64,000 nt of DNA from Pseudodesulfovibrio hydrargyri (GTDB lineage: Bacteria > Desulfobacterota > Desulfovibrionia > Desulfovibrionales > Desulfovibrionaceae), in the NCBI RefSeq assembly GCF_001874525.1, contig NZ_LKAQ01000001.1:744001-808000 (forward strand), read 5' to 3'. The notes beneath the pieces are model-generated. The model was not told the DNA's origin and made no database searches. It saw nothing but the letters and a program-made list of their open reading frames with translations. A program made the position numbers and the translations under genes. Positions 1-7,701 of the stretch are shown piece by piece. How positions within the stretch are numbered: the first letter of the stretch is position 1; the number at the start of each line of letters is the position of its first letter.

Positions 1-1408
1 TGTACAGCTGGCCGGTGATGCCGCCCATGAAGGCCACCGGGATGAACACCGCGATGAGCACCAGCGTGCTGGCGATGACCGGGCCGGTGACCTCGCTCAT
101 GGCCTTCTTGGTGGCGTCCTTGGGGCTCATGCCCTCGTCGTCGATGTTGCGCTGGGTCGCCTCCACCACCACGATGGCGTCGTCGACCACGATGCCGATG
201 GCCAGGACCAGGCCGAACAGGGTCAGGGTGTTGATGGAGAACCCGAGCATGGGGAACAGGGCGAAGGTGCCGATCAGGGAGACCGGCACGCAGACCATGG
301 GGATGACGGTCGTGCGCCAGTTCTGCAGGAAGACGAAGACCACCAGGAAGACCAGGATCAGCGCCTCGTACAGGGTGGACATGACCTCGTCGATGGACGA
401 GTTGACGAACCGGGTGGTGTCGTAGGGAATGGAATAGTGGATGCCCTCCGGGAAGTACCGGGACAGGTCCTCCATGGTCGCCCGCACCTGTTTGGCCACG
501 TCCAGGGCGTTGGAGCCGGGCAGCTGGTAGATGAGCATGGAGGCGTTGGCCTGGCCGTTGAGCCGGGCGAAGGTGAAGTAGTTCTTGGCCCCCAGCTCCA
601 CGCGGGCCACGTCCTTGATGCGCACGTTGGACCCGTCGGCCTCGGCCTTGAGGATGATGTTGCCGAACTCGTCCGGGTCGGCCAGCCGCCCCTTGACTCG
701 CAGGGTCATCTGGAACTGCTGGTCCTTGGGCGTGGGCGGCATGCCGATCTGGCCCGCCGGGGCCTGGGTGTTCTGCTCCTCCACGGCGTTGATCACGTCG
801 CTGACCGTCAGATTGTAGGAGGCCAGGCGGTCCGGGTCGAGCCACAGCCGCATGCCGTAGTCCAGGTCGCCGAACATGTTCACGTCGCCGACGCCCTCGA
901 TGCGTCTGAGCGCGTCATAGAGGTTGATCTTGCCGTAGTTGTTCAAAAAAAGCGTGTCGTATTCCGGCTTGTCCGAGGTCAGGGAGACGATAAGCACGAA
1001 CTCGGGCGACTGCTTGCGCACGGAGATGCCGGTGTTGCGGACCTCCTGGGGCAGTTGGGGCGAGGCCAGGTTGACGCGGTTCTGCACGTCCACGGTGGCC
1101 AGCTCCAGGTCGCGGCCCAGTTGGAAGGTCACGGTCAGGTTCAGGGAGCCGTCGTTGGCCGAGATGGACTTCATGTACATCATGTCCTGGGCGCCGTTGA
1201 CCTGCTCCTCGATGGGCGCGGCCACGGACTGCTCCACGGTGGCGGCGTCCGCGCCGGTGTAGGTGGCCTTGACGCTGACCGAAGGCGGCGAGATCTGCGG
1301 ATACTGGGCGATGGGCAGGGCGAACAGGGAGAGCGAGCCCACCAGCAGGATGATGATGGCCACCACCGAGGCGAAGATGGGCCGGTCGATGAAGAAGCGG
1401 ACGAACAT
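1..1408 (-). CDS. RND efflux pump inner-membrane transporter (HAE1/AcrB type), 3' part cut by window edge
   Basis: Proton-driven drug exporter of the inner membrane, forming a tripartite pump with a periplasmic adaptor and an outer-membrane channel. About 469 N-terminal residues of a family that is normally near 1040 are present. The protein opens with the typical MFVRFFIDRPIFA first helix, then the porter domain (TVEQSVAAPIEEQVNG), and has the proton-relay Asp pair in GIVVDDAIVVVE on TM4. The start lies 3 bases after the stop of the adaptor gene, so the two are co-transcribed. No outer-membrane factor or local regulator is visible. Substrate cannot be read from sequence. Confidence 0.95.
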   Translation of the reverse strand, partial: MFVRFFIDRPIFASVVAIIILLVGSLSLFALPIAQYPQISPPSVSVKATYTGADAATVEQSVAAPIEEQVNGAQDMMYMKSISANDGSLNLTVTFQLGRDLELATVDVQNRVNLASPQLPQEVRNTGISVRKQSPEFVLIVSLTSDKPEYDTLFLNNYGKINLYDALRRIEGVGDVNMFGDLDYGMRLWLDPDRLASYNLTVSDVINAVEEQNTQAPAGQIGMPPTPKDQQFQMTLRVKGRLADPDEFGNIILKAEADGSNVRIKDVARVELGAKNYFTFARLNGQANASMLIYQLPGSNALDVAKQVRATMEDLSRYFPEGIHYSIPYDTTRFVNSSIDEVMSTLYEALILVFLVVFVFLQNWRTTVIPMVCVPVSLIGTFALFPMLGFSINTLTLFGLVLAIGIVVDDAIVVVEATQRNIDDEGMSPKDATKKAMSEVTGPVIASTLVLIAVFIPVAFMGGITGQLY

Positions 1409-1411
1409 GGG

Positions 1412-2689
1412 CTACTCCGCTCCGGTCTTCGCGCCGTCGCCCGGGGCGGGTTGGGCCGCTCCCGGATCGGGCCGGGCCGCGTCGCCGGCGACCGGCGCGG
1501 GCGTGGCTCCGGCGTCGCCGGAGGCCTCGGTCTGCTGCGGGGTGCCGGGGTCCATGGGGACCACCACCGGCTTGATCTTCATGCCCGGCTTGACCCGGTT
1601 GATGCCCTCGGCCAGAACCATGTCCCCGGCCTGGACGCCCTCGGTGACCACGGCCAGGTTCATGGACTCGGTGCCGAGCTTGACCGGCTGGTTCTTGACG
1701 GCCCCGTCCGCGTCCACCAGGTACACGGACTTCATGCCCTGGACATCCATGATCGCCGTGACCGGGATGACCACCGCGTCCTGGTGGTTGGAGACGCGCA
1801 CCCGGACCTTGGCGTACTGGCCGGGCTTGAGCAGATTCTCGGGGTTGGGGAAGAGCACGCGGATGCCCAGCGTTCCGGTCTGCGGATCCACGGTGGGATC
1901 AACCATGTCGAAGCGGCCCGGCTGGCTGTATTCGCCGCCGTCGGCCAGGATCAGGCGGATGGGCCGCTGGCCGGACTCGCGGGCCTTCTGGTCGCGCATG
2001 GCCCGGATGTAGTCGCCCTCGCTGACGCTGAAGCTGACATAGATCGGGTCCATGGTGGAGATGGTCGCCAGCAGCGTGTTCTCGCCCTGGCCCACCAGGT
2101 TGCCCACGTCCACCTGCACCCGGCCGATGACGCCGTCGATGGGCGAGTATATCTTGGTGTAGCCGAGCTGGATTCTGGCGTTCTCCACCTTGGCCTTGTT
2201 ATCGGCTATCTGGGCCTTGTAGGTCGCCGCCTGGGTCTCGTAGCTCTCGTATTCGTCGCGGCTGACCACGCCCTCGTCAAAGAGCTTCTTGAACCGCTTC
2301 AGGTCCTTGGCGGCCTTGTTGTACAGGGCCTGATTGTATTCCAGACCGGACTGGGCCTGCTTCAGGTCCTCCTCGAACGGCTTGGGATCGATGACGAAGA
2401 GCAGGTCGCCCTTCTTGACGGTCCTGCCTTCCTCGAAATTCTTCTCTATCAGGAACCCGGCCACGCGCGCCCGGACCTCGACGGTCTCGTGGGCGCTGAT
2501 CTGGCCGACCCACTCGCCCCAGTTGGGCACGTCGCGGATCTCGGCCTTGACCACCTTCATGGGCGCAGCTTCCTGGGGCGCATTCTCCGCCGCCTTTTTG
2601 TCATTATTGCCGGAGCATCCGGCCAGGGCCAGGGAGAGAAACAGGACGACACCACAGACCGACGCGGAACGCAAAACAGAGTTTACCAT
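1412..2689 (-). CDS. RND efflux periplasmic adaptor (membrane fusion protein, AcrA/MexA type)
   Basis: Periplasmic adaptor that links the RND transporter to an outer-membrane channel. The 425-residue protein starts with a lipoprotein signal peptide ending in LALAGC (lipidated Cys25). It then has the barrel-sandwich/lipoyl half-motifs flanking a helical hairpin (about residues 60-200), a beta-barrel, and a membrane-proximal domain. The last 50 residues are Pro/Ala/Gly-rich and probably disordered. First gene of a two-gene operon with the transporter. The upstream 228 bases, shared with the divergent DUF1844 gene, should hold the promoter; I could not assign a regulator there. Confidence 0.93.
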   Translation of the reverse strand: MVNSVLRSASVCGVVLFLSLALAGCSGNNDKKAAENAPQEAAPMKVVKAEIRDVPNWGEWVGQISAHETVEVRARVAGFLIEKNFEEGRTVKKGDLLFVIDPKPFEEDLKQAQSGLEYNQALYNKAAKDLKRFKKLFDEGVVSRDEYESYETQAATYKAQIADNKAKVENARIQLGYTKIYSPIDGVIGRVQVDVGNLVGQGENTLLATISTMDPIYVSFSVSEGDYIRAMRDQKARESGQRPIRLILADGGEYSQPGRFDMVDPTVDPQTGTLGIRVLFPNPENLLKPGQYAKVRVRVSNHQDAVVIPVTAIMDVQGMKSVYLVDADGAVKNQPVKLGTESMNLAVVTEGVQAGDMVLAEGINRVKPGMKIKPVVVPMDPGTPQQTEASGDAGATPAPVAGDAARPDPGAAQPAPGDGAKTGAE

Positions 2690-2917
2690 CTCGAAAAACC
2701 TTGCATTGTGTTGTTATGAAAAGACCTCTCGTCACCATGGACAATTGTGCACACCTTACAAGCTTCACGCAAGCATGTATATTAGTTATTTCACATAATG
2801 CGTGCACTTGCGCCATTCCGGCAGGGCTTAAACCGGCACCCTCCGTATTGACTCCGGCCCGGCCAGACCGTACTTATCGGTCAGCGACAACCGCCTTCAA
2901 TCAGCACGGAGAGGAAA

Positions 2918-3205
2918 ATGGGCCAGAATAACTGCAGAGAAAACCCCATGAAGGGCATCCCCCTGGGCATCAACTTCACCACCTTCATCTACTCCCTGTC
3001 GTCCTCGGCCATGGTCGCCCTGGGCGAGGCCGCCGATCCGGGCACGGGCAAGGTCTCCTTCAACAAGGACCTGGCCAAGCACACCATCGACGTGCTCGGC
3101 ATGCTCAAACAGAAATTCGACAACGGCCTGGAGGAGGACGAGAAGAAGCTTCTGTGCGACCTCGTCTACAACCTGCGCATGGCCTACGTTAACAAGACCA
3201 AATAA
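2918..3205 (+). CDS. DUF1844 family small protein
   Basis: A 95-residue soluble protein of the DUF1844 family, common in deltaproteobacteria and of unknown function. Family hallmarks visible: FTTFIYSLSSSAMVALGE near residue 20, then DLAKHTIDVLGMLKQK, then the C-terminal LLCDLVYNLRMAYV helix. Its end is 11 bases before argC, so the two are probably one transcript. A shorter start at the internal Met11 is possible, but the chosen one has a GGAGAGGA ribosome-binding stretch just upstream. Confidence 0.85.
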   Translation: MGQNNCRENPMKGIPLGINFTTFIYSLSSSAMVALGEAADPGTGKVSFNKDLAKHTIDVLGMLKQKFDNGLEEDEKKLLCDLVYNLRMAYVNKTK

Positions 3206-3216
3206 CGGGAACGACA

Positions 3217-4269
3217 ATGTCTCAGATCATCAAGGCCGGGCTGGTGGGCGTCACCGGCTACACCGGCATGGAACTGGCCCGGCTCATGATCCACCACTCC
3301 TCCATGGAACTGGTCCGGGTCACCTCCCGGTCCGAGGCGGGCAAGAAGCTCGCCGACCTCTACCCCTTCCTCAACCGGCTGCCGCTGGGCGAACTGGTCA
3401 TCACCCAACCCGACGCCGCCGACCTGGCGGACTGCGACGTGGTCTTCCTGGCCGTGCCGCACAAGACCGCCATGGAGATCGCGGCCGAGCTGATCGAGGC
3501 GGGCGTCAAGGTAGTGGACCTGTCCGCCGACTTCCGCATCAACGACAAGGCCACCTACGAGGCGTGGTACCAGGTGGAGCACACCCGCGCCGACCTGCTT
3601 AAGGAAGCGGTCTACGGGCTGCCCGAGCTGTACCTGGACCGGATCATGGGCGCGCGGCTCATCGCCAACCCGGGCTGCTACCCGACCTCCTCCATCCTCG
3701 GCCTGGCTCCGGCCCTGTCCGCCGGGCTGGTGGAGACGGACAACATCGTCATCGACGCCAAGTCCGGGGCCTCGGGAGCGGGGCGCGGGGCCAAGGTCGG
3801 CAACCTGTTCTGCGAGGTGGCCGATTCCTTCAAGGCCTACGGCCTGCCCACCCACCGGCACACCCCGGAGATCGAACAGGAAATTTCCAAGCTGGCCGGG
3901 ACCGAAATCACGGTCTCGTTCAACACCCACCTGCTGCCCATCGACCGGGGCATCCTGTCGACCATCTACACCCGGCTCAAGGGCGAGGCCGATCTCGACG
4001 CGGTGCACCGGACGTACACCGACTTCTACGCGGACAAGCCCCTGGTGCGCGTCCTGCCCAAGGGCCAGCTGCCCGAGACCCGGTTCGTGCGCGGCACGGT
4101 CTTCTGCGACATCGGCCTGGTGGTCGACCCGAGGACCAACCGGCTGATCATCCTGTCGGCCATCGACAACCTCTGCCGGGGCGCGTCGGGCCAGGCGCTG
4201 ATGAACGCCAACCTGATCTGCGGCCTGGACATCGACGAAGGGTTGCCCATGGCCCCTATGATGCCCTGA
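3217..4269 (+). CDS. argC: N-acetyl-gamma-glutamyl-phosphate reductase
   Basis: NADPH-dependent reduction of N-acetyl-glutamyl phosphate to the semialdehyde, third step of arginine biosynthesis. The 350-residue length is normal. It has the N-terminal Rossmann motif GVTGYTGMELARL, the catalytic Cys154 in NPGCYPTS, and a catalytic-His region PTHRHTPEIEQE. It ends with a clear intrinsic terminator. No other arg gene adjoins it, so the pathway is dispersed here. Spacing suggests co-transcription with the upstream DUF1844 gene. Confidence 0.97.
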   Translation: MSQIIKAGLVGVTGYTGMELARLMIHHSSMELVRVTSRSEAGKKLADLYPFLNRLPLGELVITQPDAADLADCDVVFLAVPHKTAMEIAAELIEAGVKVVDLSADFRINDKATYEAWYQVEHTRADLLKEAVYGLPELYLDRIMGARLIANPGCYPTSSILGLAPALSAGLVETDNIVIDAKSGASGAGRGAKVGNLFCEVADSFKAYGLPTHRHTPEIEQEISKLAGTEITVSFNTHLLPIDRGILSTIYTRLKGEADLDAVHRTYTDFYADKPLVRVLPKGQLPETRFVRGTVFCDIGLVVDPRTNRLIILSAIDNLCRGASGQALMNANLICGLDIDEGLPMAPMMP

Positions 4270-4297
4270 CGCCGTATTCCATTCCGACAAAATGAGA

Positions 4298-4328
4298 GGC
4301 CGTCGTCACCGACGGCCTTTTCTTTTTT
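4298..4328 (+). terminator. Intrinsic terminator after argC
   Basis: Perfect 8-bp stem GGCCGTCG/CGACGGCC with a TCAC loop, followed by a T-rich run (TTTTCTTTTTT). Located 28 bases after the argC stop codon. Confidence 0.9.
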
Positions 4329-4391
4329 CCGCCAATGTATATATTGGTGGAGGACAACCTTAACCCCATCCCCAACATGGAGGATATCTAT

Positions 4392-5003
4392 ATGGATTTC
4401 AGCGAGATATTGGAACGGCGCAGGGCCATCAACTTTTTCGATCCCTCGCAGGACGTGCCCGACGACCTGCTGCGCACCGTCCTGGCCGAGGCGGCCATGG
4501 CCCCGTCCAGCTTCAACCTCCAGCCATGGAAGGTGAAGATCCTCCGCGACCCGACGCGCAAGGCCGCACTGCGCGCCGTGGCCTTTGACCAACCCAAGAT
4601 CACCGAGGCCCCCGTGGTGCTCATCCTTCTGGGCGACCGCGACGGCTGGAAGGAAGGCACCCCCAACTTCGAGGGCCATTTCCAGCACAGCATGAAGCCG
4701 GAGCAGCGCGACTACCTGGTCAACTCCACCAAGTTCCTGTACGGCGACACCCCGGACGCCTCCCTGGCCTTTGCCGCCAAGAACGCGGGCCTGTTCGCCA
4801 TGTCCTTCATGTTCGCCGCGTGCTCCCACGGCCTGGACACCCACCCCATGGACGGGTTCGACCGCGAGGCCGTGCGCAAGGAGTTCAACATCCCGGACCA
4901 GTACTGGATTCCCATGCTCATCGCCGTGGGTCACCGCATTCCGGACCTCCAGGTCCACCCCAAAGCCTGGCGCCAACCTTTAGACGATATGATCTTGGAG
5001 TAA
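4392..5003 (+). CDS. Nitroreductase family flavoprotein
   Basis: FMN-dependent NAD(P)H oxidoreductase of the nitroreductase fold, 203 residues. It carries the family's N-terminal FMN-binding arginine segment (RRAINFFDPSQ), the APSSFNLQPWK motif, and the C-terminal AVGHRIPDLQVHPK motif. I chose the ATG preceded by GGAGGA with 8-base spacing over an in-frame ATG 57 bases upstream that lacks a ribosome-binding site. Natural substrate unknown; relatives reduce quinones or nitroaromatics. It stands alone, with a terminator before it and a long palindrome beginning at its stop codon. Confidence 0.9.
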   Translation: MDFSEILERRRAINFFDPSQDVPDDLLRTVLAEAAMAPSSFNLQPWKVKILRDPTRKAALRAVAFDQPKITEAPVVLILLGDRDGWKEGTPNFEGHFQHSMKPEQRDYLVNSTKFLYGDTPDASLAFAAKNAGLFAMSFMFAACSHGLDTHPMDGFDREAVRKEFNIPDQYWIPMLIAVGHRIPDLQVHPKAWRQPLDDMILE

Positions 5004-5129
5004 GGCGGCTTCCGATAGCGGGCCATCTGCACATTTTTTCCGGGGGGCTTTCATCCTCACGTAGACGGCTACGCTGCGGTGAAAGCCCCCCGGAAGAAAA
5101 TGCACAGCTGACCCACTCTCGGAAGCCTT
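5003..5129. repeat. Long imperfect intergenic palindrome (about 127 bp)
   Basis: Nested inverted repeat. The core is CGTAG-ACGG-CTACG. Outside it is a perfect 14-bp arm pair, CCGGGGGGCTTTCA and TGAAAGCCCCCCGG; outside that are weaker arms down to AAGGC..CTTCCGA and TCGGAAGCCTT. As RNA it would fold into one long hairpin starting at the stop codon of the nitroreductase gene. No reading frame was found in it. It may protect the 3' end, help terminate, or be a dispersed genomic repeat. Confidence 0.7.
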
Positions 5130-5196
5130 GTGCGAACGCGGTAAGAGAGCCGCTGTCGGGTGCTGGCGCACCCGAATCGCTCCAAGGAAGACAGAT

Positions 5197-5230
5197 CCTT
5201 CGATTCATTGCTGAGTCGAAGGCTTTTTTT
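5197..5230 (+). terminator. Intrinsic terminator, possibly ending a small RNA
   Basis: An 11-bp stem (CCTTCGATTCA / TGAGTCGAAGG, one wobble pair) with a TTGC loop, followed by seven Ts. It lies 194 bases past the nearest upstream gene, beyond the long palindrome. The preceding 100 bases contain a second hairpin (CGGGTGC-TGGC-GCACCCG) and no coding frame. Either a back-up terminator or the end of an unannotated small RNA. Confidence 0.65.
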
Positions 5231-5286
5231 GCGTCTACCACCCCGCGAAGCGGCGATAGGAAGTTTAGGATAGGATGGGGATGGGG

Positions 5287-5346
5287 GGCCGGGGAAGGGG
5301 AAGGAAAAGCCCTTTTCAAAGGGTTTTCCTTCCCCTTCCCCCGGCC
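5287..5346. repeat. Near-perfect 26-bp-stem hairpin between convergent transcripts
   Basis: Purine-rich arm beginning GGCCGGGGAAGGGG and its pyrimidine-rich complement close around the loop TTTTCAAA. It sits just beyond the end of csaA (minus strand) and faces the rightward transcript. There is no U-run, so it is more likely an mRNA 3'-end or processing structure than a classical terminator. Similar GGAAGGA/TCCTTCC hairpins occur elsewhere in the window. Confidence 0.6.
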
Positions 5347-5359
5347 GCCGGAGGCATTC

Positions 5360-5695
5360 CTATCCCAACTTCAGACCGTTGGGGCAGGGTTTGTCGGGGA
5401 TGGCGAGGACGACGCCTTCGGGGCTGAAGAAGCCGGTGACCAGGCATTCGGAGCGCATGGGGCCGATCTGTTTGGGCGGGAAGTTGACCACGCCGACGAT
5501 CTGTTTGCCGACGAGTTCGTCGGGGTTGTAGAGGTCGGTGATCTGGGCGCTGGACTTGCGCGTGCCAATGTCCTCGCCGAAATCCACCAGGAGTTTAAAG
5601 GCCGGGACGCGGGCCTCGGGAAAGGATTCGGCCTTGACGATGGTGCCCACGCGCAGCTCCACCTTTTCGAAATCGTTCCAGGATATGGTTTCCAT
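5360..5695 (-). CDS. csaA: CsaA-type tRNA-binding/chaperone protein
   Basis: A 111-residue single OB-fold protein of the tRNA-binding domain family, closely resembling Bacillus CsaA (export-related chaperone that also binds tRNA). Recognisable blocks: FEKVELRVGTIVKAE, FPEARVPAFKL, RKSSAQIT, VVNFPPKQIG and the C-terminal KPCPNGLKLG. Longer in-frame starts exist but give Arg/Pro-rich sequence without homology; this ATG gives the exact family N-terminus. Separated by a terminator from the upstream cytochrome gene, so probably transcribed alone. Confidence 0.92.
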   Translation of the reverse strand: METISWNDFEKVELRVGTIVKAESFPEARVPAFKLLVDFGEDIGTRKSSAQITDLYNPDELVGKQIVGVVNFPPKQIGPMRSECLVTGFFSPEGVVLAIPDKPCPNGLKLG

Positions 5696-5749
5696 GGGGC
5701 TCTCCGTTTGATTGTCTTCGGGAGGAGGTAGCACGTTTGCCGGGCACAA

Positions 5750-5776
5750 GAAAGGGGACCCGAAGGCCCCCTTTCC
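5750..5776 (-). terminator. Hairpin terminator after the cytochrome-b-like gene
   Basis: Read on the minus strand, GGAAAGGGGGCC-TTCG-GGTCCCCTTTC forms an 11-bp stem with a stable UUCG tetraloop, then TTGTG. The U tail is weak, but it sits 26 bases after the stop codon. Confidence 0.6.
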
Positions 5777-5802
5777 GGCTGTGGGAATGGAGTGAGACAA
5801 AA

Positions 5803-6264
5803 CTATCGACGCACGGCGTAGGCCGAGGATTTGCGGATAATCGCGACAAGGGCCAGGACGCCCAGGACCATGACCAGGGTCAGGTGCACCCACTCGATGG
5901 CCAGGATGGCGGCCGGGTCCAGGGTCACGCCGGGCAGGTTGCGGTAGACGCGCAACAGGCCGGAGACGACCAGGCCGAAGACGACGCCCGCGCGGGCCAG
6001 CCCGAGGCCGGTCAGGGCAAGGGTGTTTTTCCAGGACTTGATCCAATTGACCGCGACCAGGGCGACCAGAAAGAGCAAGGCCACGCCCAGAACGTAGTGG
6101 ATCTTGTGCACCAGGAAGAAGTCGCCGGTCCAGGCCATGCCCGGCACCGTGGTCAGGGCGTAGCGTTTGGCCAGGGGCATCTGCATGAACCCGGTGAAGG
6201 TCAGGGCGGCCACCAGGAGGATGAACAGCCGGGAAATCCAGGCCGGATAGGGTCTAGTCCTCAT
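5803..6264 (-). CDS. Small cytochrome-b561-like membrane subunit
   Basis: A 153-residue integral membrane protein with four predicted helices (about residues 10-27, 51-74, 85-105, 120-143). Histidines sit in helix 2 (LVHKIHYVLG) and helix 4 (IEWVHLTLV), where b-type haem ligands are expected. It overlaps the upstream Tat-exported Fe-S protein gene by 11 bases. The pair looks like the membrane and electron-transfer subunits of a periplasmic quinone-linked oxidoreductase, as in NrfCD, HybAB or FdnHI modules. No catalytic subunit is adjacent, so the partner is unknown. Haem binding is inferred. Confidence 0.75.
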   Translation of the reverse strand: MRTRPYPAWISRLFILLVAALTFTGFMQMPLAKRYALTTVPGMAWTGDFFLVHKIHYVLGVALLFLVALVAVNWIKSWKNTLALTGLGLARAGVVFGLVVSGLLRVYRNLPGVTLDPAAILAIEWVHLTLVMVLGVLALVAIIRKSSAYAVRR

Positions 6265-7318
6265 GATCGCCCTCCCCCTTGCTCAGCAGCTTGGAACCCA
6301 GGCCGAGGACGCCCGCGGCGATGCCCGCCACCGGGGCGATGAACGCGGCCGCGGCCAGGTTGGTCTCGTCGGCCATGACGTCCTTGACCGGTCCCATATG
6401 CGGCTTGCCCGGGCCGAGGGGGGTGCGCTTCCTCTTGCCCTTTCCCGCCTTGTTCGCGCCGGGGCCGGAATCCTTGTCGATGGCCCGGTCAATGAGCTCG
6501 AACGGGACCGGGGAGACGTACAGGGTGTTGGTCCCGCCGTTCTCCTCCAGGCCGTAGATGAACCCGTTCATCTCCCTGGCCAGTTCCTTGGCCCGGGCCA
6601 CGATTTCATGACGCGGGCCGATGGTTTGGACGTCCTCGGGGCAGACCGCGATGCACGCGGGCAACTCGCCCTGGTCCAGGAGCTGGTGGCAGCGGTCGCA
6701 CTTGTACATGACCCCGTTGCCCGCCAGGCGCGGCATGAGATGGCGGTACAGCCCCACCCCGGACTGGCGCTGGGGGATGTGCCACGGACACACGGCCCGG
6801 CACTTGGCCCCGCCCATGCACAGGCCGGGGCTGATCCGGGTCAGTCCGTTGACCTGCTTGTTGGCCGCGCCGAACGGGCACATGTTGGCGCACGGCGGGT
6901 TCTGGCAGTGCATGCACCGTCTGGGAATATTGATGGCGTATGGCTTGCCCTCGTACTCAACCACGGCGTTCTGCAGAAAAAGCCAGTTGTAGGGCGTCAG
7001 CCGGTCGTCCACGTCGCGCATGTCCGACCAGTCCTCGGGCTTGGCCCGGCGGGACGGAAGCATGTCCGGAAACGGCTTGACCGGCTCCGGGAACTTGGCG
7101 CTGTTGGATTCGCGGCAGGCCTCGACACAGGCACCGCAGCCGATACACTTGGACAGGTCGAGCAGGGTTGCCAGTTCGCCGTCCGACGGCGCGCCCGCCC
7201 GCTCTTGAGCGGCCAAGGTTGGCGCGGCCGGGATCAGCGCCCCGGCGGAGCCCACGCCCAGGGCCTTGAGGAACCCGCGTCGGCTGACGGCTTTTGCCCG
7301 ATATTTCTTCTCTGACAT
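6254..7318 (-). CDS. Tat-exported [4Fe-4S] electron-transfer protein (HybA/DmsB-like)
   Basis: A 354-residue periplasmic iron-sulfur protein. The N-terminus has a twin-arginine signal (SRRGFLKALG). Four cysteine clusters follow: CIGCGACVEAC, CMHCQNPPCANMCPFGA, CMGGAKCRAVC and CDRCHQLLDQGELPACIAVCP. The C-terminal 60 residues include a Lys/Gly-rich linker and a hydrophobic segment (AAAFIAPVAGIAAGVLGLG), likely a membrane anchor as in HybA. It should pass electrons between a periplasmic partner and the adjacent cytochrome-b-like subunit. First gene of the pair, behind a promoter covered by a palindrome. Confidence 0.88.
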   Translation of the reverse strand: MSEKKYRAKAVSRRGFLKALGVGSAGALIPAAPTLAAQERAGAPSDGELATLLDLSKCIGCGACVEACRESNSAKFPEPVKPFPDMLPSRRAKPEDWSDMRDVDDRLTPYNWLFLQNAVVEYEGKPYAINIPRRCMHCQNPPCANMCPFGAANKQVNGLTRISPGLCMGGAKCRAVCPWHIPQRQSGVGLYRHLMPRLAGNGVMYKCDRCHQLLDQGELPACIAVCPEDVQTIGPRHEIVARAKELAREMNGFIYGLEENGGTNTLYVSPVPFELIDRAIDKDSGPGANKAGKGKRKRTPLGPGKPHMGPVKDVMADETNLAAAAFIAPVAGIAAGVLGLGSKLLSKGEGDHED

Positions 7319-7380
7319 GTTGGTTTGCCACCTCGTCTTGGTATGCTTGCGGACCGGACATCCTTCCGGCGTTTCTGTAC

Positions 7381-7412
7381 ATACCCTATAGGGGTATAAT
7401 TCCGAAAGTCAA
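7381..7412 (-). promoter_or_regulatory. Promoter with G-tract palindromic operator (CsoR/CstR-like) before the Fe-S/cytochrome b genes
   Basis: On the minus strand, TTGACT (7407-7412), a 16-base spacer and TATAGG (7385-7390) form a sigma-70-like promoter. The near-perfect palindrome ATACCC-TATA-GGGGTAT (7381-7397) covers the -10 element. The TACC..GGTA pattern with a G tract resembles operators of the CsoR/CstR family of copper or persulfide sensors. The match is by eye; no such regulator is encoded in the window. The rest of the 383-base gap holds the citrate synthase promoter and a TGTTAA-rich stretch (7482-7499). Confidence 0.5.
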
Positions 7413-7534
7413 CCCCGGCAGAGGTGTTGGGCGATGAATCGGGAAGCCGAGGGATCACCTCCTCGCCCTGTCTGCTTTAAAATGTTAACATGCTGTTAAA
7501 ATTACACTTGTCCACGAAGCTGCCAACACGGCGT

Positions 7535-7562
7535 TTGACACAATACCCATTTTCATTATAAG
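7535..7562 (+). promoter_or_regulatory. Sigma-70-type promoter for citrate synthase
   Basis: TTGACA, a 16-base spacer, TATAAG: near-consensus in a GC-rich genome. It predicts a 5' leader of about 130 bases before gltA. Upstream lie ATGTTAACAT (7482-7491) and a second TGTTAA, which could be activator or repressor half-sites. Confidence 0.6.
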
Positions 7563-7701
7563 TAGTCGATTCGGATTGTAAGTCCTTTCTTGATCGGAAG
7601 CTTCCATCGCATGGTACGGCCTGACCCCTGAAGGCCGACCGGAACCAGGCCAGACGACCGAATTTCTTTCGAAACCCGACAACGGTTGGGAGGCTTGACG
7701 T

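Noticed and set aside
437..2719. A 760-codon open frame on the plus strand opposite the efflux genes
   Set aside because: It is the antisense shadow of the adaptor and transporter genes, with Gly/His/Val/Leu-rich composition typical of GC-rich antisense frames and no recognisable domain. Similar long antisense frames (for example 7726-9984, 20105-22162 and 26830-28695) were rejected for the same reason.
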